In this document: one piece after another, positions 12,529-24,054 of the stretch
How the letters are laid out: each line of letters opens with the position of its first letter
How positions within the stretch are numbered: position 1 is the stretch's first letter
Assembly (NCBI GenBank): GCA_949358305.1
Contig: OX442318.1
Location: 12,198,517-12,258,516, forward strand
From: Strigamia acuminata
Lineage: Eukaryota > Arthropoda > Chilopoda > Geophilomorpha > Linotaeniidae
Reading direction: 5' to 3'
DNA length: 60,000 nt
The notes under the pieces: generated by a model
Told to the model about the DNA's origin: nothing
Databases searched by the model: none
Seen by the model: the letters and a program-made list of their open reading frames with translations, nothing else
Made by a program: the position numbers and the translations under genes

Positions 12529-12600
12529 TGATAGTTTAATTCTCAAATTCACAAAGAATTGAGGGGGTGCCCCCCAACAGCGAAGAGCCTACAAGGAGAG
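12060..12600. repeat. Two copies of a TTTAATTCTCA repeat with (AAT)n
   Basis: The block GTTTAATTCTCA...GAGGGGTGCCC...AACAGCG occurs at about 12077-12122 and again at 12533-12592, each preceded by an AAT tract (12486-12529 for the second). This may be the tail of a retroelement family ending in a simple repeat, but no coding domain was seen. Confidence 0.55.
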
Positions 12601-12644
12601 ACACCCCACATACAAAAGCAACAAAAAAGCTAAACGACGAAAAA

Positions 12645-12663
12645 AAATAATAATAATAAATAA

Positions 12664-12713
<50 letters not shown>
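12645..12713. repeat. (AAT)n microsatellite
   Basis: An uninterrupted AAT trinucleotide tract of about 50 bp lies inside a slightly impure AT-rich block. Poly-isoleucine reading frames on the minus strand are a by-product of it. Confidence 0.95.
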
Positions 12714-12714
<1 letters not shown>

Positions 12715-13151
12715 GATCGGCGATAGAAAATCTCTGACCGCGAAGAGAATAATAACAATTGTTATTATTATAATTAACAACACTAATATTTTGAGACTTG
12801 ACACAGCCATCCTAAACCCAATCTAATTGAATATTGGCTTCCACATAACTGAACGTTTTATATCCAACTCCACATGACGTGATTAGAAATTGAATATTCC
12901 TAAGTTATTTTGTTTCTGAATCAATTTCCCACCTTAATTAAGAATTTCAATTTAATTTCAATTTATTTAGTCGTCACTCTCGTTTTATTTGGTGTCATCA
13001 TCCGGAGATATACAAGAATTGCAATCAGCAAAGTCTTGTGTCTACACACCACATACTCGGTGGGATTTCTCTGTTTTTCCTCTCATCAGCCGCTCCCACG
13101 AGGACACACAATGTGTAGGAAGGCAATCAGGTGGGAGTGAAGTGAACCGAA

Positions 13152-13355
13152 ATGCAGAAACGTGCCTTCGAGTGCGGCAGTGCATGGATGAGAAAACTAA
13201 GGATATGGGGTTTTCTTAGAAAGAAAACGAAACCTCCCCAGCCCAATGATGATGCGGAACCGCTTGTGATCATCATGCAGAACTACACGCTCGCTCATAT
13301 TAGTCAAAACAGTCGCACGTGTTCCCGCTCATCAATCTCACTCGTCCTTCCATGA
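13152..13355 (+). CDS. Unrecognised 67-codon ORF, possible exon
   Basis: The frame encodes a basic N-terminal part with RIWGFLRKKTKPPQP, then an acidic patch and LVIIMQNYT. Base composition is more balanced than in the surrounding AT-rich DNA, which is the only reason to list it. There is no domain match, neighbouring exon or poly(A) signal that I can defend. It may be a chance ORF or a relic. Confidence 0.2.
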   Translation: MQKRAFECGSAWMRKLRIWGFLRKKTKPPQPNDDAEPLVIIMQNYTLAHISQNSRTCSRSSISLVLP

Positions 13356-13722
13356 CGCTTCCAATTTAATTTCACAACAACATGTTGATGTCAAATGACT
13401 TTTTCCATTTCCCAACTCCACGTTCTTTTCACTTTGCTCTTAATTCCATCTTCCTATTTCGTTTAAAACAACCTCTCGACATTAACGCACGCTCAAAAAA
13501 TATATACTGGTTCCTAACTGGCCACATTAACGGAGTAAATGTCAACTACTTGTTGCAGTTGACATAAGTGTTCTGTTTTGCTCTTAAGTCTTTCGTACTT
13601 TGTTGCTAGGATGAAAGACACATGCACGCAAATATTATTCTAATGGTTAGTTCACAATGCGGCGAACTGTTGTTCACAATCACGCGAAGCGCGAAAACCA
13701 CTTCGCGCAGTATATCGCTACA

Positions 13723-14222
13723 CAGTCGAGCCTCGTTATAACCAATCACAAGGAATCCAAGAAATTTGTTCGTTATAACGATTGTGATATTCCGGTATTT
13801 CTCTGTGGGTTCTTCTTGGTTAATGAAAACCGAGTCAAAATAATTTGTAGCTTCTTGGACACAAAATGTTTTCAGAACCTTTTACTAGCTAGGCAAAACA
13901 GCAACTGTACAAGCATAATGTTTTGATTAAAAAGGTAAACTAATATAACAAAAGGACAATACTATGACACATACTATTCTGACACACACAGTATGACAAA
14001 AATAAGCACTTTTCAAATACTCGTAACATAAATTCAACACTAAGATACTGTGACTAACAAATATTATATAAAATATTATAAACGATAAAATGCAAATCGC
14101 ACACGATAGTTCATAATCAATTTTTTTTAACATGGTGTTCTATGACCAACCAAGCCATTTTTAAGTATTCGTTATAACGAAAAATTCGTTATATTGCGGT
14201 TTGTTCTAACAACGTTCGACTG
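13723..14222. mobile_element. pogo/Tigger-like element, copy 3 (500 bp)
   Basis: The left end CAGTCGAGCCTCGTTATAAC is matched by the right end GTTCGACTG followed by TA. Subterminal GTTATAACGAAAAATTCG repeats resemble the 4021 and 7678 copies. The interior is AT-rich without a transposase frame. Confidence 0.75.
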
Positions 14223-14229
14223 TAAGTTA

Positions 14230-14990
14230 TGCCTTAATGTCCCAACTTGCAAACCAATGTTGTTCAAGTTCCAGAGCCAACTTGGATCGACCTAAGCATT
14301 GTAGACGGTTTTTTGGATTTGCGCTTTTTCTAAAGTCGAACTGTATAAAATAAAAAATATTACACGTAGAAGTGTTTCACTATCTATGCAGGATCTAAAT
14401 CGACTCCATTATTTTAGAATGCACTTTGCTGTTCCAATTCGAATAATCCAATTATCACTATGCTCATCAATTACAACCCTCACTCCCATTTATTCCACTC
14501 TCGTTTTTATGGCTTCAACCCTTGTGTTGCTGCTCCCATTCAATGTATTTACCCCTACTCACACACTCACTTTACTCCAGTTTATTACTGCTCTCGCCTC
14601 ACTACCAATGATTCATAGCAACCCTCATTTCACTCATTTTTTTGTCATTTTGAATTATGGGTATTACAATGGAAAGTAGCTCTTATTTTTAATCATAATT
14701 TTTTGACCAATTTGAATATGACAATAATGCCACAAAAAATTTAATGTTTGACTGTTTCCGTTAGTTTAACATTTATTAGTAGCTACCATTGCGTAATGTA
14801 AATAACAGTCCCACATGATTCAAAAGTACATTGAAATCATATTGCAATGTATTGTAAAATGCTTCGGGTTTCTCAAGAATGCATTTTAATTCATTCCTTC
14901 AATTGTATTATGAAATGTATGTTAAGTGAAAAGTAAAATATATTTTTCAACCAAACAGGACAGCATGACATTACTTAGAGAGATCATTTA
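14230..14990. other. Intergenic DNA, no gene seen
   Basis: A 97-codon frame at 14386-14679 has a hydrophobic, compositionally simple product and no support as a gene. Confidence 0.4.
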
Positions 14991-15300
14991 GGGGCCGTCC
15001 ATAAACTACGTAACACAAAATTTGGGATTTTTAGAGTTTAGACCCCCTCCTCCTTCTGTAACATGGTCGTAACAAATTCCCGAACCCCCACCCCCTAATT
15101 ACGTAATAAAACTAAAATCCCCCCCCCAAATTTTACAAAAATCATATAAAAATGATTATATTTTGATTATTTAAAATTAATTTTTTTTTTACATGGAACG
15201 TAACAAAATTTGAACCCCCCCCCCCTCTCCCTGAGTAATGACTCGTAACAAAATTTGTATCCCCCCCCCTTGGTGCGTTACGTAATTTATAGACAGCCCC
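14991..15300. mobile_element. GGGG-ended MITE with TTA TSD, copy 1
   Basis: The 310-bp element begins GGGGCCGTCCATAAACTACG and ends CGTAATTTATAGACAGCCCC. TTA is directly repeated at 14988-14990 and 15301-15303. Poly-C/G tracts and GTAACAAAATTTG repeats fill the interior. The 3-bp duplication and terminal form fit a PIF/Harbinger-like non-autonomous element, though the superfamily is inferred. Confidence 0.85.
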
Positions 15301-15303
15301 TTA

Positions 15304-16091
15304 TTTGTTATTCATACAATTAATATTTTGCTTCATATCTTCGTCCGGCATGTTTTCATCTTTTCCCTTCGTCTGTTAGTATTCAAGTTGTCGTCCTTCC
15401 GTTAATATTGCAGATGGCAGCTGAAATCCCATAAAACTCTCTCCGTCAAATTACATCCAATTATTTATATCAATCAGCAAAACCGGTGATAATTTCATTG
15501 TGGTGCACACCCAGGAAAACCCATCAGCACATATTGTGGCTTGGAGGATTTTCAGATTGCACTCTAATTAGGTGGTTCCTAAATCCGGGACTGATTTTTG
15601 AGTGAGGTATCAGTCGAGTCAAGCGAGGTGCGATAGGCACGTGTTCTCTTCTCCACAGCTACCACAATCCAATTAAATCTTACCTAGTTTGATAGACGGC
15701 GCGGCAAATTTCTCATTAGGACATGCCTGCCTCTAAGCTAAGTGCACAAATAAAGAAGAAAAAATACAAATACCAGCAACACCAACACCAACACTTAATG
15801 AGATGTCGGAAATTATCCTCATATTTGCCTCGCGTTCCAATCATGCTGAATGATGTAAATATTCATAGCGTGACATGTCGGTTTCCTCAAGGGTCTTTTC
15901 CAACCTGAACCACTTAAACCCCAAGTCCAGCGTTTCATTATTTAAATTGGAATGAGCGCAGTTAAATGTAAGTTTCAAAAATTAGACCGCTCGTAAATCT
16001 ATTCACCGTGCTGCCCCTCAAACCATTCATGCTTCATTGCAAAGCTAAGCTTATAGTTAAACTGTCGATGGAAGCAAAGTAAATAAATATA
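15304..16091. other. Intergenic DNA, no gene seen
   Basis: No repeat ends or exon were recognised. The short frame at 15723-15908 has no recognisable product. Confidence 0.4.
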
Positions 16092-16460
16092 CTAGCTGCA
16101 TTCAAAAATTCAAATATTTTGTGTTTTATTTCAATTTTAAAACAAAAATGACATCATTTCCTGTCCTATTTATTCAATCAAACTATATTAATTACGGAGT
16201 ATTTATTTATAATTATAATTTAAACTTAAAATGCACTAAAACTGGACCAAGTTCGAATTTCGCGGCTTTCTTCAAATTACATCAAGAAATGAATCAAAAC
16301 CAAAACACAAAATTGAAATAAACAAGAAAGCCGCTTCATCAAAAGTTGTCTCGATTTAACTTAAAAAATGGTGGCTGATTCAGTCAAATTTCAGTCGCAG
16401 CATCTAAACAGCAAAACATGTTTAGCTGCAATTTTAAACTTACTTTTCGAATGCAGCTAG
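16092..16460. mobile_element. MITE, GCATTCAAAAA termini, longer copy
   Basis: The left end CTAGCTGCATTCAAAAATTC and right end TTTTCGAATGCAGCTAG are inverted repeats. Subterminal TATTTTGTGTTTTATTTC and AAATGACATCATTTCCTG are shared with the 5795 copy and with fragments at 45118 and 57390. It is non-coding. Confidence 0.75.
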
Positions 16461-16671
16461 TGTAAGATTTGTCGTCTGGACTTGCGCCATCTGGACAATC
16501 GTCTAGTTTGCAAAGAACTGCTGGCGCCCCAACCCAATCAATCTTTGTTGAGACAACAGACCAATTGCTCGCTCGACTGACTAACATATTTTTTGGGCCC
16601 TTGCTTATTGTTGACCCAACAGATGAAGGATGTGACCCTGGCCGCCATAGTCAGCCGCAACCAATGTTAAA

Positions 16672-16914
16672 TTACCAACTTTTGGAAATTTCACTTATGA
16701 ATGCACTAAAATGCCGGTAAAAATAACAGCAGGGTTGCATTACTTGATTCAGGATGGCAACGCCCCTGCAGAGTATTGCTGCCGGAATATTGGTACGGAG
16801 TCTTGGAAGACCCAGACCGCCATCCGCATTCAATGTATAGAAGAAAGCATCGCTAGTTGAGTCTGGCAACTTCAACCAACTCTTGACCTCTTTCCGGATG
16901 AGCATTACTTGCAT
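16672..16914 (-). pseudogene. Fragment of R2-like LINE reverse transcriptase (C-terminal)
   Basis: The minus-strand frame contains IRKEVKSWLKLPDSTSDAFF followed by a GGLGLPRLR motif. This is the conserved thumb/C-terminal signature of R2/NeSL-type non-LTR reverse transcriptases (K.WL.LP.....F....GGLG). Only about 60 codons remain, with neither the catalytic YxDD region nor an endonuclease, so it is a dead scrap. The clade assignment is from memory of the motif and is less sure than the LINE call. Confidence 0.7.
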
Positions 16915-16991
16915 TTAGTACCTTACTGCTACTTTATCTGAGCTTACCTTACCTTTGTGGCAGCACGCCGCATAAAGCGAAGTACAGTATC

Positions 16992-18640
16992 AAGGTGGGT
17001 TCACACTTGTGTTCACACTAGACGCAACGCAAGCAAACTGACGCAGCGCAAGCTGCTTGCGTCCAAAAATTCTTGACGCTGACGCCAATTCCTACTTCAA
17101 CTCCAAGTTGAAGTAAGCAACGCAACGCAAGGAAAGTCTTGCGGCCAACCAATCACGATCGACTCCAACTCTCGTCGATTCACATTTGGTTGGCGAGACT
17201 TTGCCACAAGGAAACAGGCTGCCATTTTCGGATTCTGGAACTAGTTCTGGAACTAAGGTGCTCACAAAAATATTATTACGGTGTTAAAATTTACCCAATT
17301 GTTGTGTTGGCAATGATAATGACGAGGAATTACAATGAAATCATGTTTATTATTAAATAATATTTCTATTTACACTGCTACGCAGTAATATTTTACTGAA
17401 ATATTGAAAATTCTGGCATTTGTAGATTTTTTACTTTTTTTACTTGCACAAAATTATTATCACACCTTGTGAAAATTGCAGATTTATACATTTTCAATAC
17501 CCTGTGATACCTCCCTTATGTTCAATTAGTCTAGAAATTCAATCTTTCATCCCATCTAATAGTTTTTACAGGAGCATTTGATCAATTTCTTCCCACCAAT
17601 GTTGCCTTGATAACATGGATTAGAGCATTACCTGTTGAAAGATGGCCTTTTGTCCAGGAATTCTTATCATCCAAGGCTTTAAATGGGAATGAAACACATC
17701 TTAATACGTATCGGAATACATCCTACCAGAAATAAAGGCAAGGGTGGTCTTTCTCTTACAGCGGAATGCACCCCAAAACTTAACATTTCCACCACCTCCA
17801 AAGATCACCAAACATGGGATGCTGAATGGCACCAAATTATATTTTCTGATGAAAAAAAGTTCAAAATGGACAGATCTGATGGTTGCCAACATTACTGGCA
17901 TGATTTGGTAAGGATTATGGAAGTGTTTTCTAAACGAATTGGAGGTGGTGGAAATGTTAAGTTTTGGGGTGCATTCCGCTGTAAGAGAAAGACCACCCTT
18001 GCCTTTATTTCTGGTAGGATGCATTCCGATACGTATTAAGATGTGTTTCATTTCCATTTAAAGCCCTGGATGATAAGAATTCCTGGACAAAAGGCCATAT
18101 TTCAACAGGCAATGCTTTAATCCATGTTATCAAGGCAACATTGGTGGGAAGAAATTGATCAAATGCTTCTTTAAAAACTATTAGATGGGATGAAAGATTA
18201 AATTTCTAGACTAATTGAACATAAGGGAGGTATCACAGGGTATTGAAAATGTATAAATCTGCAATTTTCACAAGGTGTGATAATAATTTTGTGCAAGTAA
18301 AAATCCACAAATGCTAGAAATCTTAATATTTAAGTAAAATATTACTGTATAACAATGTAAATGATAATATTTTTAAATAAAAAGTATGATTTCATTGTAA
18401 TTTCTAGTCATTATTATTGCCAACACAACAATTCGGGAAATTTTAACACCGTGATAATATTTTTGTGAGCACCTTAGATCCAATTCCAGGTTTCATTGAA
18501 ACCATCCAATTGGCCAGACGCAGCATCAATTGTTGCAGCTCTGTTCACACGTGCCCTACAGTGTGAACAGACTCTGCGTTGCGTTTGACTAATTTTTCCT
18601 TGCGTTGCGTCTAGTGTGAACACAAGTGTGAACCTACCTT
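16992..18640. mobile_element. MITE with 41-bp TIRs, carrying a nested Tc1-like foldback
   Basis: The termini AAGGTGGGTTCACACTTGTG and CACAAGTGTGAACCTACCTT are part of an inverted repeat of about 41 bp that extends through GACGCAACGCAAG. Without the nested 1219-bp insertion the element is about 430 bp. A truncated copy lies at 1426-1742 and an isolated end at 2217. It is non-coding. Confidence 0.85.
17256..18474 (+). mobile_element. Tc1-like foldback element with transposase fragment
   Basis: The termini AGGTGCTCACAAAAATATTA and TATTTTTGTGAGCACCT are flanked by TA at 17254-17255 and 18475-18476. The element is a giant inverted repeat: the left arm 17256-17799 mirrors the right arm 17941-18474 around a unique centre of about 140 bp. 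The frame 17683-18039 contains WHQIIFSDEKKFKMD and later WGAFRCKRKTTLAFISGRM. These match the second catalytic-Asp-side region of Tc1/mariner DDE transposases, including the DGCQHYWHD segment. The N-terminal DNA-binding part and the complete triad are absent, so it is non-autonomous. Confidence 0.92.
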
Positions 18641-19794
18641 TACGATAAGGTACAACTGATAGTTGTGTGGGATGTAAAAGACAAGAAAAGAAAAGGATGA
18701 AATTTGTATGTGAATCATCATCCAAAGCCCATAGAGAAAATAGTATTGCAAACTATTCGATCTCGAAGCAAAAATATGTAATGCTTGAGACATTGGTCCA
18801 TTAGTCTGTGAAAGTTGACAAAGAAAGCTGGAACTGTTGATGAGCTACAGGTGTCAGCCTCCAGTCAACCAGCATTAGAAAAGTTGATATAAATATTATG
18901 TTAAAAATTTAATAATGTTGCATTGTGACTTTATAGCCATTAATTATGAATGCAATTTGAAAACATCAACAACAACTAAAATTATATACAAAGTAACAAG
19001 CTTTTATGATGTGACACTGAGGGGCTTGTCTTCCATCTGGTGAGCAATGTTTGTGGTCAGGCATGTATCCAGGTCTTTTTCAAAGATGAGTGCTGAGAAA
19101 AGCATTCCGTCAAGTAATAAAACATGTTTTATTACTTTACAGAAAACATTTAGCCTGGGCATTTTCAATCTTTCAACGCCAGTATTTTTTGAACACCCTA
19201 AACACCAGGTAGGTACGCCCCTGACTACTATGCATTCTATCGCTTAATTTCTATTTCATTTAAAGCTTAGTTTCTAGAATAGGAAAATTTATTTTTGCTG
19301 AAAATTTGTAAGTTTGTTTGATATGATAATGAACTTTATCCGAGCTAAAATTTGTAGTCATTGGTTATTTATTTAATTAATTATTCCAAATTAAAATTCT
19401 GTGCCCCTTAAAACTCCAGCATAACTATTAAGTTGGCTTCGCTGCATTAGAAAAGAGCGCTTCATTTAACGGCTTTCAGCTTTTACCAGTAGTGTTTAAA
19501 ACCACCATCAGATGTTCTAAATTCTTTATTATTATTATTCATAACTAGCGCCCTCTATAAAATTAGTAGGGAACTAAAAACAAACTAAATGGAGCTTTAA
19601 CTATTGGACCTGAAAATTGTTCCTAAAGTTTTTAGGGTTAACAGCATATACTGGGTTTCCCCACTTGATTGAATAACTCGTCAGAAAGATTTCTGCAGCA
19701 GAAAAATTTCAGAGCTAAAAATTCATCTTTGTTGTTTTGTTTCCGTCTGGAAGAAAGGTTGGCTGAAAAGTGGACAGAAAGCTAGATCCAAATA
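18641..19794. other. Intergenic DNA, no gene seen
   Basis: Mostly AT-rich sequence. No transposon ends or exon were recognised. Confidence 0.4.
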
Positions 19795-20026
19795 CAGTCA
19801 AACCTCATTACAACAAACCGCGATATAACGAATTTCTCGGGTCATTTTCATCAAAATTCGAGTCATTTTCGTTTGGAAATTTTGCTTGTATGCTGATTTC
19901 AGGCAGCTATAACGTTGACAGAAAGTGAAAGATACTCTAGTGTTGGAAATCATACGCTTCTTACCCACAATCCCTCAGTTCGCAGTCTAGTGTATTTAGG
20001 TCTGTAGTTATAGCGAGGCTCGACTG
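19795..20026. mobile_element. pogo/Tigger-like element, copy 4
   Basis: The left end CAGTCAAACCTCATTACAAC and right end TAGCGAGGCTCGACTG are flanked by TA. The subterminal CGCGATATAACGAATTTCTC is shared with the other copies. Length is 232 bp, with no coding sequence. Confidence 0.82.
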
Positions 20027-20305
20027 TACCCCCAAATTCAATATTACGTTCACTTTTCCAATTCCCGCAGATGACATCGATTTCACTTGGTCTTAATCTT
20101 TTCGAGCAAACCAGCTTAAACATCAGTCTCAGCGTGATGTCTCATGGTGGAGACATCATCAAAGAAGGTATGTAAATTTGTTACCGTCTTCAAAAGATTT
20201 TGAATACAATAATAAACTTCGAGATATCGATATTAACTGTTTATTTCATGTTGGTGATATTGTTCGATGCGTCATCGTCAGGTGGCGTAAAAGCATATTT
20301 GAATA

Positions 20306-20482
20306 TATACCGTACTGTCTCGATTTAACGCCGGGCGTATCTAAACGCCGGGCCTCGATTAAACGCCGGGGGTTAGGCGGCGTGTAGTGCACCAAATGCC
20401 GCCGAAAGTCGACCCGCCCGGGAGGGGGTCGGCTCGGAAAAATTAATAAACGCCCCGGCGTTAAATCGAGGCAGTACGGTAT
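20306..20482. mobile_element. GC-rich MITE, TACCGTACTG termini
   Basis: A 177-bp element has imperfect terminal inverted repeats: ATACCGTACTGTCTCGATTT at left and CGAGGCAGTACGGTAT at right. The interior is strikingly GC-rich, with repeated ACGCCGGG. A diverged relative is at 34838-35115. Confidence 0.8.
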
Positions 20483-20484
20483 GT

Positions 20485-22000
20485 AACTAATAAGAGAATA
20501 AATCTCACTTCCTGTTTAACATGCAAATGTAACACGTGTCCAATTTTATCTCCAACCGCATCTTGATGCAAATAACCCCATCCAAGCATATTCTCAACAG
20601 AGGTTGCCAGGCGCTAGCTGCTTAGAAAGCCCACTATTGTAGCAATACTATTTAGTGGCTTATAATTCTATGTGGTAAGACAATAATACACAACATTCAG
20701 AATTCAAGTCAAGCCTCTCTTCATGTAGCCTTAGTAGACTAAATATTTCATGTAATCCCCGTGAGACCAAACACTCATTCCTTCATGACAACGGTAACAA
20801 CAGCAGCAAACTCGAACCAAGAAAGCACATCTGAATTAATCATCATCGATCGATTGATAGACCAAAAGGCTTGAAGAAATCCCACAGCTATCCATTTGTG
20901 GATCGACTAGAAACAATTTTGATTAATTTAAAATCGAAAAAAAAATACTATTAAAAAGATACATGCAAACTCCATTTACTGGTTCCTGGATAAGCAGTCA
21001 CGTGATGTGAATATTAAATACTAAAGACACAAGTGCAATAGAGGGAACATTGGACATAAATATGAAGTAGGTTTATTCATGAAGTAATTTAGACCAAATA
21101 GCATTTCAAACAACTTATTGTAAATGCTCTTTCGGTGTCGCGAAAAACTTTCTCGGGATGTGTGAAAATAATTCTATTCTTTTGACTATTTCATGTTTAT
21201 GAAGAAATTTAACCAATTCGGTATTTGTCAAAAGAGTGCAAAAAAAATAATTGAAATTGAATTCGTGAAAATTTTATTTTATTTTTAAATCTACTATTTT
21301 TTTTTATTGTTTATTATGATGAAAGAAAGAAAATCCCATTATATAGTTTCCAAGAAAAAAAATAAAAACACTTTTGGAGGTCAAAGTTGACCCTAGATTG
21401 GGGCAGGGAGAGTAAAGAACAAGATGGAGTTAAAATGTTCACACCAACCATTACTAGTTCACACGTCAACCTAAATATATTGGCAGTTCTGGCTCCAGCG
21501 CACGAAGAGATTGTTTCCGCTGTCGTCCGGCTAACTTTTTGAGCAATTTAGTATCACTAATGGGTGTCTATGTTTTTTATTTTCAAAATCTGGTCACCTG
21601 GATTTAGTTGGCATGTGCACAACGTTTAAACAACAATACACGTAAACCATGAATTTATGAATACACCTACAGAGGTGGAAAAAAGTTTGAGACCACTACA
21701 GGTTTCTTAGTTGTAGGTCAAATTTTGACTTGAAAATTTATTTACAGGTTTATATCATGACAATAAAGCATTGTTTAAAATTATAAGATAATAATTCAAA
21801 TCAAATTTAAGAAATAAAAAAAATTGTTCAAAAAATGTCATTTGTGCTGGAAAAAAGTTTGAGACCAAAAATATAACCAATTTTCATTTCTAATGTTTGG
21901 TATGCTTCCTATTCGTTCTAATAACTATAATGAACCTATTTGTCATTGAATTAATTAAATATTTTAGATTATTTGGTGTTGTCCTTACATAAGAGTTGCA
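20485..22000. other. Intergenic DNA with a GTTTGAGACC tandem motif
   Basis: Around 21672-21870 the phrase TGGAAAAAAGTTTGAGACC occurs twice, probably parts of a decayed MITE. No gene was seen. Confidence 0.4.
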
Positions 22001-22409
22001 CTACCGTCTTCACCTGAATATAACAGGGTCGTGTTGCATTCGAACGTAACACCATGGTATTATATTTCAACCAAAATAAACAACTTAAATTTTTTTAGAC
22101 TGAATTCGACCCCAACTTTGTTATGATGATCTGGGATGACTTATACTCAAAATATATTGAAGCTGAATTAAATGATAGCAAAGATGCAGATGCATAAAAT
22201 GATTACATAAAGATTTTTCTCCCATTAATATTGTTGTTGTAATTTTTAAATATTTTAGGACAAAATTCAAATACAACAGCATCGAGTTGTATTCGAATAC
22301 AACACGACAGTGTTATATTCGAATTTTTTAAAACCACGTTTACAAATTTGAGGTTTTTTGACAAACTCGAATACAACACCATCCTGTACTATTCGGGTGA
22401 AGACGGTAG
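22001..22409. mobile_element. CTACCGTCTTC-family element, complete copy
   Basis: The termini CTACCGTCTTCACCTGAATA and TATTCGGGTGAAGACGGTAG are inverted. The interior carries several palindromic modules built from TTCGAATATAACACC and its complement. Other copies or pieces lie at 60, 7440, 25763 and 33438. It has no coding capacity, and the target duplication is unclear. Confidence 0.82.
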
Positions 22410-23689
22410 CCAACTCATATTTAATTTTCCATTTGCCAATTTAGTTGACAAATCGGTAAGGACAATTCCTTTCCGAAGAAGAACAATCAAGCCTGACACT
22501 TCCTGAACTTTTGAAACCGGAGAATGGAATTGCAAGCGCCGGGTGATGAGTACACAGAAAGAAGTTGGAGTTGGAAATTAGAAAATTGACGACTGGGATT
22601 TAAAGTAGGTGGAAAAGATGGTTGGCAAATTTTCCAAAGACTGACTCTGAGCGCGACTAATGTGTGTGGCTTATGAACAAATTTAGAAAGAGGTGGGGGA
22701 GGAAATGGAACGATGCGAAAGGAGACCTGAAATAATTATTACGAGCCCAGGAAGGAAGATTGAGCTAATGGTAGTTGTCAATCAAAATTCTTACACAATC
22801 TCATTCCTATATCTAGCCACATAATACCATACACACATGTTTTTTCTTAATGGAAAAAATTCTACCTGTCATGCAAACTCAAATTTTAAAATCTTCATCA
22901 TAGATCTTCAACCACATCCACTTTTTATCCAAACTTCAAATTATGCCCTCTCATTTCTAACTTAAGGCCCCGGTATATAATAACTTGGCCCCGTTCCAAC
23001 ATATAATGCAAGGGAAACTGTGATAAAATAAAGTCCCAACTTTTTTTTCCTTTAAAATCTTTTTCTCATCCGCTTTATCTGTTCCTTCTTCAACAAGGCA
23101 GAACATTTTCTCACTACTAATAACTCATCAGTACACACCGCTTTCCTCCGTGTTTTAAAACTTTCTTCTTTTTTTCTAAATATCTTTATTCTAATAGTTG
23201 TTGTTTTTGAAAGAATTATGTTTAAGCATATTTGATGTTGTTTATGCGCAGTTTCCTGCCAAGAAATTACTAAGTCGTTTATTTTGAAAATAGTAACATC
23301 GGCAACATGTTATTTTTCTTTTCTTATTCGCTTAAACTGTTCTTCGCCAGGCTGTTATTGTAATGCTTTCTAATCAATTGCGATAATGTGCGTAGTTTAC
23401 TAAACTTTCGTTGACGTGTGTATTTTAAGTTTAAATTTTGATTTATTATAATAATTATAATAAATATATTATAAATATATAATTATAATTATAAATATCG
23501 CATTTTACCTCGAATAGTAGCCGCGGATGACACACCAAGAATACCGTATTTTTGCAAAAGTACGGTATTGTTTCAGTATTAAACCTCACGAACGATGAAC
23601 GTAGGGTTCGTTCGTGACGTTCAGACTTCGTTTGTTACATTAAACAAATGTATCAAACGAAAAACAGAAATTGTAATTTTTAAAAAACA
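22410..23689. other. Intergenic AT-rich DNA with small palindromes
   Basis: An AT palindromic block occupies about 23440-23505. A short hairpin around 23545-23571 pairs TACCGTATTTT with AAGTACGGTA. No gene was seen. Confidence 0.4.
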
Positions 23690-23933
23690 TTTTTAGACTA
23701 ATTGGATCGTGCTCTACAACTTTCTAATTCACTTTTTCTCTCTATCTGTCACGGTTCTCGAGTTACAATATGGATGACCTTGAAGATGACCTCTGAGGTC
23801 AAGTTGGATGTCATAATTGGATTTCCCCCAAACTACTATCCCGACAATCATTTTGCTAAATCAAAATCTAAAACAGTTTGGGAATTATTTACTGTGAACC
23901 AAATTTTTAGACCACCATGTATACAGTAGCACT
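23690..23933 (+). repeat. Dispersed repeat, GACCTTGAAGATGACC family, copy 1
   Basis: About 240 bp containing GATGACCTTGAAGATGACCT and CTACAACTTTCTAATTCAC, ending near TATACAG. Similar sequence recurs at 40822-41060 (+) and 59686-59925 (-), where the outer end reads TATACAGGGTGG. Probably a non-autonomous DNA transposon of the TATACAGGGTG-ended type common in arthropods. Confidence 0.75.
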
Positions 23934-23937
23934 GTAT

Positions 23938-24050
23938 CCTGGGATGACATCAGATAACAAACATGCTTAGTTAGCAAGCAATGCATGACACGTGATTGCT
24001 GTCATCCAATCAGCGCACAGAATAAATAATAACACACGGATAAGTGTCCT
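23938..24050 (+). repeat. Dispersed repeat shared with 4548-4650
   Basis: Contains CATGACACGTGATTGCTGTC followed by ATCCAATCAGC, the reverse complement of sequence at 4548-4650. The family is unknown. Confidence 0.6.
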
Positions 24051-24054
24051 TGTT

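Noticed and set aside
12310-12810. Minus ORFs with poly-isoleucine runs
   Set aside because: They are translations of (AAT)n microsatellites; the flanking residues show no domain.
17701-18057. 118-codon minus ORF mirroring the plus-strand transposase frame
   Set aside because: It is the reverse reading of the foldback arms of the Tc1-like element, not a second gene.
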